Of a stretch of DNA of 64,000 bases, positions 56,712 to 64,000 are shown in pieces. Position numbers and translations under genes: made by a program. The stretch is from positions 503,259 to 567,258 of the forward strand of contig CM068553.1 in NCBI GenBank assembly GCA_035048495.1, read 5' to 3'. Source of the stretch: Euptelea pleiosperma. Taxonomy: Eukaryota; Streptophyta; Magnoliopsida; Ranunculales; Eupteleaceae. The notes under the pieces were generated by a model. That model saw nothing but the letters and a program-made list of their open reading frames with translations, had not been told where the DNA came from and made no database searches. Positions within the stretch are counted from its first letter, which is position 1. Every line of letters begins with the position of its first letter.

Positions 56712-57659
56712 ATTTTCAAAAAAACCTATATTTAAATTAATTTTTAAAAAAGAATCGAATTTTTTAAAAATTGTTAAAACATACCTAAGACGCCAGTTTG
56801 GCATCGACCCTCCAAAGATAAGAAATGCCAGAATTGCCCTTCTACGAGGAGACGCCAAATCAAACATGCCAAACGGTTTGGCATTGGAGAGTGCCAAATC
56901 AGTGGCTTTTTTTATGACATTCCGCATCGATGCAGCATATGTGGCCTTCGACTTATTCTTCAAGACCGACTTGATCACCACCACTTGAAGTGGCATGCTT
57001 CAAAAGAAGTCAAAACCAAGTAGCAATTTCAATGAGATGGTATGCGAGTTTGGAGTCTCACAAGTCAAACGTTTGGCGTCTCAGAAATCTTAGACGCCAA
57101 ACTGCCTCAACCAAAACCACATTCCTTCTGTGTGCGGATGTAGCTAAGTGTCTGACTCTATTAGTCATGCTGTTGTGGCCGGTGCTCATTTGCGCGCGCG
57201 TGAACCAACCCAACAAACAAGGAAAGGATGCCTCTCGGGGCATCTGAGAATGATTCGAGCCGTATGAAGGGAAACTCCCAAGTACAGTTTGTTTTGGGGG
57301 GGAAGGAGCCTATAAGGTCACCCCACTGACTTGGCCCGGGCCTAAGGAAAGTGAAGTGGTGGGCCTACCCATCCCAACCAGGGGTATGCTAGGATTCCAC
57401 TTAAGAGCTATCCCAATTATGGCAACCACTTATTTGCTTTTTTTGGCGAGATAGCAGATACTCCTTGTGTTTGGAGGGAATTCTCTTTTTTATTTTGGGG
57501 TGCTCTAGTTTTAGCGTCCCACCGAGGGCACTTAAGTTATTTTAAGCTTAAGAGGGCCAACGCCAAACCGTTTGGTGTCTCAAGTTCGTTTTGACGATTT
57601 TAAAAAAATTGGGTTCTCTTTTAAAATTGATTTAAATATAGATTTTTTTTTTTGAAAAT
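56712..57659. mobile_element. Inverted-repeat element with organelle-like cargo
   Basis: Segments 56712-56805 and 57560-57659 are inverted copies: an AT-rich outer part (ATTTTCAAAAAAACCTATAT and its complement) and an inner part with GCCAAAC/GTTTGGC phrases. The 17-bp palindrome TGCCAAACGGTTTGGCA lies at 56869-56885. The GC-richer centre (about 57120-57540) looks like plant mitochondrial intron DNA. A target-site duplication was not found. This could be a non-autonomous foldback or MULE-like element that captured or received organelle DNA. Confidence 0.6.
57257..57290 (+). ncRNA. Group II intron domain V relic
   Basis: A 34-base segment, the exact usual length of domain V, starting GAGCCGTATGAAGGGAAACT and ending AGTACAGTTT. 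The AGC triad, the pairing of the outer GAGCCGTA with TACAGTTT (one mismatch) and the GAAA tetraloop are all visible. Upper-stem A-C mismatches suggest decay or lost editing context. It is best read as a relic of an organellar intron, not a working ribozyme. Confidence 0.65.
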
Positions 57660-59858
57660 ATACCCAAAAAAGAATAATGATATTTTAATCATTTTTTATT
57701 TTGAATATATTTTGTAATTTTTAAAATGTTGGAAGTTTAAGATTTTTAATTAATTTGGGAGCAATCCAAGGGTAAGAATTAGGGTTTGGGCCGGGTTTTT
57801 ATTAGACCTAACTAGGGGTTGCAACTGGGGCGGGTTGGTTTGGGTTTGGGTTTGGGGTCAACCCAAGCCCAACCGTACCTGATCTTCAAGGTAACGAGCC
57901 CAAGTCCAAGTCCATCCAATCTAGTGAAATTAAGGTTACATATCTAATTAGATAGAGTTGACATTGATATATGAAACATTAATTGATCACCCTAGCTAGG
58001 TAGTGGGTTAAATTAAGCAGATGTAATTAAGCATTTACCTTACTCTATCGCTACGCAGCAGCTCTTGGCTGCTGGCCTATTCATCAATTAGCTAGCTAGA
58101 TGTAAGAAATGCATTTTTCCATAGAGTTTTGTTCTTAATTTAAAAAGCAATTTACATTGAAAAACCTTTTCCGAACCATTAGGGTATGTATATAAGTTAA
58201 TCATGATATGATTCTCAACCAAACTTAGTATATCTCAACTTTTTAAGGTATAATTTATTTATATAGGCTGCTCTCAAACAAGCATCTCGAGCGGGCCTAT
58301 TTCAAAATATCGGTGTTCGATCGTCTAGCTCTCTACATTAATTATTTGTGATAATATGAGTGTTGTTCATATGAGTTATAATCCAGTTTTTCATGGTCGA
58401 ACCAAGCACACACATATATATATATAGCTCTTGATTACCAAAAGCCCACATGGGCCCAATTGATCAGGTGAATTTTTTTACACCAACACCAACACCAACG
58501 TGGGCCCTATACTCCTACGTACCATAATAACTAGCTAGTGATCAAGATCCTTTCATCAAATCTTTCAATATTTTGTAATTGGTCAACTTATACCAAAGTG
58601 AGTGAAATATAAACTGCTATTTTCCTCCATACACGTACAGGATCTCCCTCAAAAGGAAGTCTCCATCACAATAGTTTACCTTTCCGTGTAATTCTCTACA
58701 CAGATTCTTCAATTCAAAATCTACCAAAGCTAGAAGTTGACAAGTCCAATTCATTTAAAGAGGTTATTCTAGTCTCGATCTCATGGTAATTTGTAAATAT
58801 ATATATTTTTCTTTATTTAATATTTCTGCGCGCACCTTTAGCTCGTGACCAAACAATCATTTTCTTAATTACTACACGTTCTTCATCATCGATCTGAATA
58901 ACAACACTTGCCAACAATCAAGAAAAGAAAGCTTATCCACCTGAATGCATTGACCCATAACATTGAGAAAAAAAACAAAAAAATTGCTTCAAGAGCCATA
59001 CGTTTGAGATGTGGACTGAAAATGGCCACATAAACTCCTTTCTCAGATCTCAACGTATTTGATGTAGACACACCAACGCTTTTAGTGGTGGAAGTGGACA
59101 CGTGGAGGACATCCATAGATCACCACATGGCCAGGCCAACAATAAGCCAAAATTAAGAGCACTCAATTTTTGATTTTGCTAGCTACCGGCCATAAATATG
59201 GAAGGTCGAAAGAAAAGCCATTAAAGATTTTGTTGTAAACTGTAATAAAAGAAAAAAGGTTTAAAAGGCCGGGTAGAGTGGGGAAGAAGGGAGAGGACAA
59301 AAAATGAAAAAAATACTAGTGTAGAATCTGTAGATAAGCAAAGGACATATGTGGAGCTGTAATTGGGGCATTATAGGTATTGATGAGGGGGAGGGGGTGG
59401 TGGTTTTGTAAGTTTTGTCGAGCGTCAGCGGTATTGAATGAGGGAGAAGGGAGGAGGGGGGCGTAGTACGCACCCAGAAGGGTCAGAGCCTGCCCACTCT
59501 AGCTCAATCTGTTTGGTCCTTAGTTCTTTACGGCTCCGGAGGGTGCGCATCATGCATGACCGCTACCTCTCAATCCCTGCATTATTGCATTTTTTCTGGG
59601 ATCGGCTGCACCCATTGCACTGTCGCTATTATTGCCTCCGGAAGAAATAAAAGTTAAAACCAGCTTTTTCTTTTCTGCAAACTCTAGAATCAGAACGAAA
59701 TGATCAATCCCACTTCATTACAGCCGTTGATTTGCACATATTATGAGATGTACTTAAGATCTATATCTGATCTGTTGTGCGCTTTTAGGGAAATGGAATG
59801 TTATATTGAAGAGGAGATCAGAATGAGATCGAAGAGAGAGCGTGCTTTCACTAATTCT

Positions 59859-59860
<2 letters not shown>
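57660..59860. other. Intergenic DNA without recognised genes
   Basis: AT-rich sequence. I looked for coding exons and common plant microRNA sequences on both strands and recognised none. CACACATATATATATATAG near 58409 is a small AC/TA microsatellite. Confidence 0.5.

Positions 59861-59863
<3 letters not shown>

Positions 59864-59908
<45 letters not shown>
59864..59908. repeat. (CT)n microsatellite
   Basis: About 45 bases of uninterrupted CT, followed by CTTCTTCTTC and, 75 bases on, a GA-rich stretch (59983-60005) that could pair with it. Another CT run lies at 60160-60182. Such tracts often occur in plant promoters, but no gene is visible downstream. Confidence 0.9.
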
Positions 59909-59913
<5 letters not shown>

Positions 59914-61292
59914 CTTCTTCTCTTTTTTTATTTTCAACTTCAAAAAGTCTACCTGTATAGTGCCAGAGAAAGGAAGATAGACAAAGAGGAGAGAGAGAGA
60001 GAGAGTCACGGGAAAATGGTGCAATTAATAGACAGAAATATCAACGTAGTGGTCCATGCAGCCTAGGAGTGGAGTAGATTGCACGCGTCCTGCACTAAAT
60101 TTAACCCAGCTCAAGGAAATAAACTAAACAAACAAATCTACTTTTTCTCATACACCCACCTCTCTCTCTCTCTCTCTCTCTCGATTATGTCTATTAACCC
60201 TAACCGACACTCTCAAAATTTGTAGGGTGGGGATGTGTACGTGAGTACAGGTTAGAAAGTAGGAATCATGATAAAGAAAATGAATAATTTTTTATAAGAA
60301 ATAAATGGACCATGCATTAGATCACTTCATGATCAATAAGTAAATTAAGGATGTTTATAAGATCTTAGATTTTTTTTTTTTTTTTTGGGTTTGCAGGGGC
60401 ACAGAGAACCATGCATGCATACTGGCTATGAAAAGAGAAGAAAAAACGTATAATCAATTTAATTTGGTACGAAACACAATTCAGGCTAGGGCTGGAAGAC
60501 CAATATATGGGCAAGGAAGGACAATAGTGACCTCCCATAAGGTATGGGATGACATGAACATGTCATTGTAATGCTAGCATGCGCATGTGTTACCATGCCT
60601 AAAACATAAATGCCGGTGACAGAGCGGGTGTACTATATAGTTGGATCTCTTGCTGGTGCATGCTGACTGAACAACTTCAAAAGGAGATGAGTACGTACAT
60701 CAAAAGCTTCAAGGATAACGTTTTCCCTAGGAATTCATTATTTGCTGTGAATCTCGAGTATCATCCAATCCTATGATTCTCGTGATTCGAGGGACAAGAT
60801 CGAGAGTAAACTCATCTGTGATTCTATAGCCAAGCTGACAAAAAAGAAAAAAAAATCAAAAGCCAGAAGTGGTGGAAGGATCAAACAGATGAGAGGCTAC
60901 TGTTCTGCTCCCGCGCGAGTTTCTAACTCCACCAAAGTGGTGGAAATGGAATCGCGTACGTTTTCGTTATGTTTGTTTTCTTGGGCGGTCTTATCCTTAT
61001 CGTACGCAACTCCTCCCAGACTCAGACCGACCCTACTCATAATTATGGATGTCTGGCTGGATTCGCAATGATTGGGGACCCATCTATTGTATATAGCCAG
61101 CCACGTTTTTTATATGCCCAGTTGCCTTATACGCATTACAGGCCCAATATGGCTGGATCACAATTATTCTTCCCTACCTGAAATGTCTTTAATGCCTCTA
61201 TAATGCATTTAATGAGCTGGTCATATAAAAAACGTGCCTGGCAATATCACTTCACATTACACTGTTATAGAACATAAATATATAACTAACTA

Positions 61293-61294
<2 letters not shown>
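59909..61294. other. Intergenic DNA without recognised genes
   Basis: Short frames exist (for example ATG 60016, 17 codons) but none has a recognisable domain. No RNA gene recognised. Confidence 0.45.

Positions 61295-61325
<31 letters not shown>
61295..61325. repeat. (TA)n microsatellite
   Basis: About 31 bases of alternating TA, self-complementary. Confidence 0.9.
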
Positions 61326-61328
<3 letters not shown>

Positions 61329-61643
61329 ATCTTGATGATATCGGGTGGCTAAGATTATTTTAAGAATTTCTACTGTACCACCATTATATATATCAACTAA
61401 TCAACACCTATTTAACTATACAACAAATTTCCAAATCTCAGCCCCAAAGTGTACAAGGGAAATTATTTTGATTCATGTAAATCTCTATAGAGTCATTGAG
61501 TGCCCCTACATTGTGCAATTTTTTGGGTCCACTGACCCCACATTGATGTTTAATTAGTCCACCCCTTGGTGGATATACACACAAAAAATTCAACTTGATT
61601 ATTGATTTCTAGCCATTGGATTTAGTACTTAGAAAACATACTT

Positions 61644-61880
61644 TTTTTTTTGAAAGCGTGGGTATCCGGGCATCTCAGAGCACCCGACTAGTACCCCGGG
61701 GCATGTTAGTCACCCCTTCCACACATGCCGGAGTGTACTGGAAGAGTTAATGTGGACAAAGTCACTTATTACCCTTGACTCTTTCCAAGGGGTGGCCCCA
61801 AGGAGAGTTGAACTCAGAACCTCCTACTTTTTTTGGAGTGGAGTCCTGGCCATCTACTCTCAACTCTTGGGGTTCTTAAA
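61644..61880 (-). mobile_element. tRNA-derived SINE, family A copy 4 (with extra internal segment)
   Basis: Shares head (GATGGCCAGGACTCC), B-box-like GAGTTCAACTC and GGGTACTAGTCGGGTGC with the other copies. It is longer than they are: an extra roughly 40 bases (about 61735-61785) lies between the B-box side and the body. An 11-bp target-site duplication AAAACATACTT flanks it (61633-61643 and 61881-61891). Confidence 0.85.
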
Positions 61881-61904
61881 AAAACATACTTGAATCTAAT
61901 GGTT

Positions 61905-62340
61905 AGAATCATCATCAGCATTTTCCCAACGAAATGGGGTTGGCTGCACGAATTGTTTCTCCATTCAATCTTGTCTAAAGTCATCTCTTATGTTAAGACA
62001 AATTTCTTAAAATCTTTTCTTAATTAGAACTTCACTCTACATTCATTTTGTCATTTTTCTTGCTCTTTTAGGCCCTTCGACTTGTACATTCCTTCTTATT
62101 GATATTGTCATTAGTCTTTGTTGTACATAATTAAACTATTTTAGTCGACTTTATCTTATTTTATCACTTATGGGGCTTGCGTTCATTTTTACTTCTTTCT
62201 TTTCTTTTTTAACCTTCTGTCTTTCCTTGTCCCCACATCCATCTCAACATCCTCAACTTGGTTATACTCATTTTATGGCTAGAATGCCTTCTTAAAAAGT
62301 GTTAAACCTCATGGTTAATAGACATAAACAATCTCAGGGG
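61905..62340 (-). mobile_element. Possible RTE-type LINE 3' remnant
   Basis: Starting at ATCATCATCAGC and AATGGGGTTGGCTGC, the minus strand has the order of a plant RTE 3' end: a triplet tail, a GCCAACCCC phrase, then diverged coding-like sequence. It is heavily decayed, so the call is tentative. Confidence 0.4.
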
Positions 62341-64000
62341 ATGATTTTTTTGGTTTGTATATCCACCAAGATGTGGGCTTAACACCCATGTGGCCAGTAG
62401 GGCCATTCATCAAATGCATCGAGATTTTCATGCATCAAAGGTAGCCCATATATATATAGGTTGGTGTTGACGCTTATTTTATCAGTTTTCCATATTTCAA
62501 TGTTTTTGTATTTCCTTTTCCCTCTAATTATCTTTTACATTTATATATTGTTTACTAAGCAAAGCTCTAAAAAATTGAAAAAGGGCTAATTTATTCCTAA
62601 CCTTCATAAAGTCTTTCCACTTAATGAGGTTTTGATACTTTTGACCATCGAAAGGACTACAAAGTATGAGCAACTTAATATTGTTTAGCTCTTTATGGAA
62701 TGAAATGAGCCTTCATGAATGGAACAAATCTTCTAAGGGAGGAAAACATTTCGACATTCAACAAGCCTCGATCTAGAAGGAACATTTTTCAATTCGCTCT
62801 CAACTTTTTATTAACAAGAATCTGAACACGTCTTTTGGTGGAAGAATTCTCACTGTATTTGATTAATGTACAATGAGTGATTGTTAAGAACTCTCAACAC
62901 AATCTAAACAACTTGCTGCAATTCCCTTCAAAACTTGGACTATGTGAGTTGTAGTTTCCTTCGGATTGTGTAAGCTGTGAGAGCTGTGCAAGATCTCTCC
63001 CCATCGTTATTTATATCATAATTAAGCTTAATTTATCATATGAGCTGTGTAAGATTTCTCCATCCTTGTTTAGCCAACATGTTGCCTTGTCATTAAGATT
63101 GGACTTATAGTTGTGTTGTACGTAGGTTTAGATGAAACACAACCTGCTAGACTTTTTTGTTATACATCAAACAATAATTATGTTCCTTGCAGATACTGCA
63201 ACATAACAAATATGCGACACGTAACGATCTGAAGGAGTTTTAACCATCTCATTATTAGATGCCATAGGTACGAAATCCATAGCACCATGCAGTATATATA
63301 TATATTTGATATGAGCCCAAAGAACCAGTTGAGGTCTTTATGGATTGATTGTTGTTTTCTTCTGTTTCATACACAGTAAAGAACCTGAAGCTTTGGCTAT
63401 AGTTGGTGAAGGTATTGACTTGGGGTTTGAATAGAGAGAACCTACTCTTCAAATAATATCTATATTGGTAAAGGAAGGAAAGAACTTTAATAATCTGAAT
63501 TATCTTTATCTTTAAATTTACATGGTCGACCCCTACACGGGGATGAATTAAAACGAGTAACAATGGTTTAGGCAAAGAGTATCGATGATGCAACTAAAGA
63601 AGTTGTTGATCGTAGGTGGGGCAGTCAGGGACCATTTATATACTTCTTCATGACAGCTTCAAATATTTTCAAACATGGTAAAGTAGGCAAAACCTTTTTG
63701 TCAAGGGTAGATATTGGATTTATAATTATGGCGTGTTTGATTGCACGAAAAATTTTCCCAAGAAAATACATCTGGGAATGTCTTAAACGACTGTTTGATT
63801 GCACCTGATAACACATAATTAATAATAGACAAACAAATACAAATCCCAAAAGCACTAAGACTATTTTGTGGATGACAGGTTGCTTGTGAAATGATTTCCA
63901 TTGACACAAGTACTTCAAGTTCTGCGGTTCTCCACTAAATATCATGGAATTATAATGGCTAGCTGCATTCAATAGCATGCTGAAGATTATTCCAACAAAT
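62341..64000. other. Intergenic DNA at the end of the window
   Basis: AT-rich sequence with no gene or bounded element recognised on either strand. GTGTTTGATTGCACGAAAAA (63733) and a second TGTTTGATTGCACC (63792) are direct, not inverted, repeats and do not define a MITE. Confidence 0.45.

Noticed and set aside
57720..63990. Hidden gene or microRNA precursor in the last 6 kb
   Set aside because: I scanned both strands for family motifs and common plant microRNA sequences and recognised none; absence is not proven.

Overview
This is a window of plant nuclear DNA. Split genes with GT-AG introns, pyrimidine-rich leaders, plant-only families (a NAC factor, a plant-type MARCH-like RING protein) and dense decayed LINEs, SINEs, MITEs and solo LTRs all point to a land plant. 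Long transposon-filled introns (8-10 kb) suggest a medium or large genome, perhaps a magnoliid, basal eudicot or woody eudicot; the species cannot be fixed from the sequence alone.

Five protein-coding genes can be assembled. (1) 193-5722 (+): an endonuclease/exonuclease/phosphatase (EEP, CCR4-like) protein with two EF-hands, 459 aa, 11 exons. (2) 7710-19337 (+): a RING-CH (MARCH-like) membrane E3 ligase, 272 aa, 6 exons, split by a 9.8-kb intron. (3) 21451-24850 (+): a membrane-tethered NAC transcription factor (NTL type), 619 aa, 6 exons. (4) 28162-41949 (+): a 1136-aa plant protein of unknown function, split by a 9.6-kb intron. (5) 43434-56321 (-): ARV1, the ER sterol/lipid homeostasis protein, 241 aa in 9 small exons over 12.9 kb, convergent with gene 4. 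Exon lengths sum to whole codons in every model. From 56322 to 64000 I find no gene.

Most of the remaining sequence is transposon remains: L1-type LINEs (9268-11274, 31090-37152, about 45880-51505 and several short 3' ends), an RTE-like remnant near 30290-30990, three solo LTRs (13191-14390, 14932-15919, 34987-36243), four copies of one tRNA-derived SINE, a second SINE, several MITEs, a 6.8-kb Mutator-like element carrying a LINE inside an ARV1 intron, and an inverted-repeat element that contains an organelle-like group II intron domain V. Many boundaries are supported by target-site duplications visible in the sequence.

The genes do not form an operon or a pathway. The most interesting points are architectural: a duplicated 3' splice site that could add 15 residues in frame, a readable intron that could release the NAC factor from its membrane anchor, a G-box minisatellite in an LTR promoter, a MULE carrying a LINE 26 bp from an ARV1 splice donor, and nested insertions datable by order. 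I see no CRISPR array, rRNA gene or intact tRNA gene, and no convincing unknown multi-gene system.
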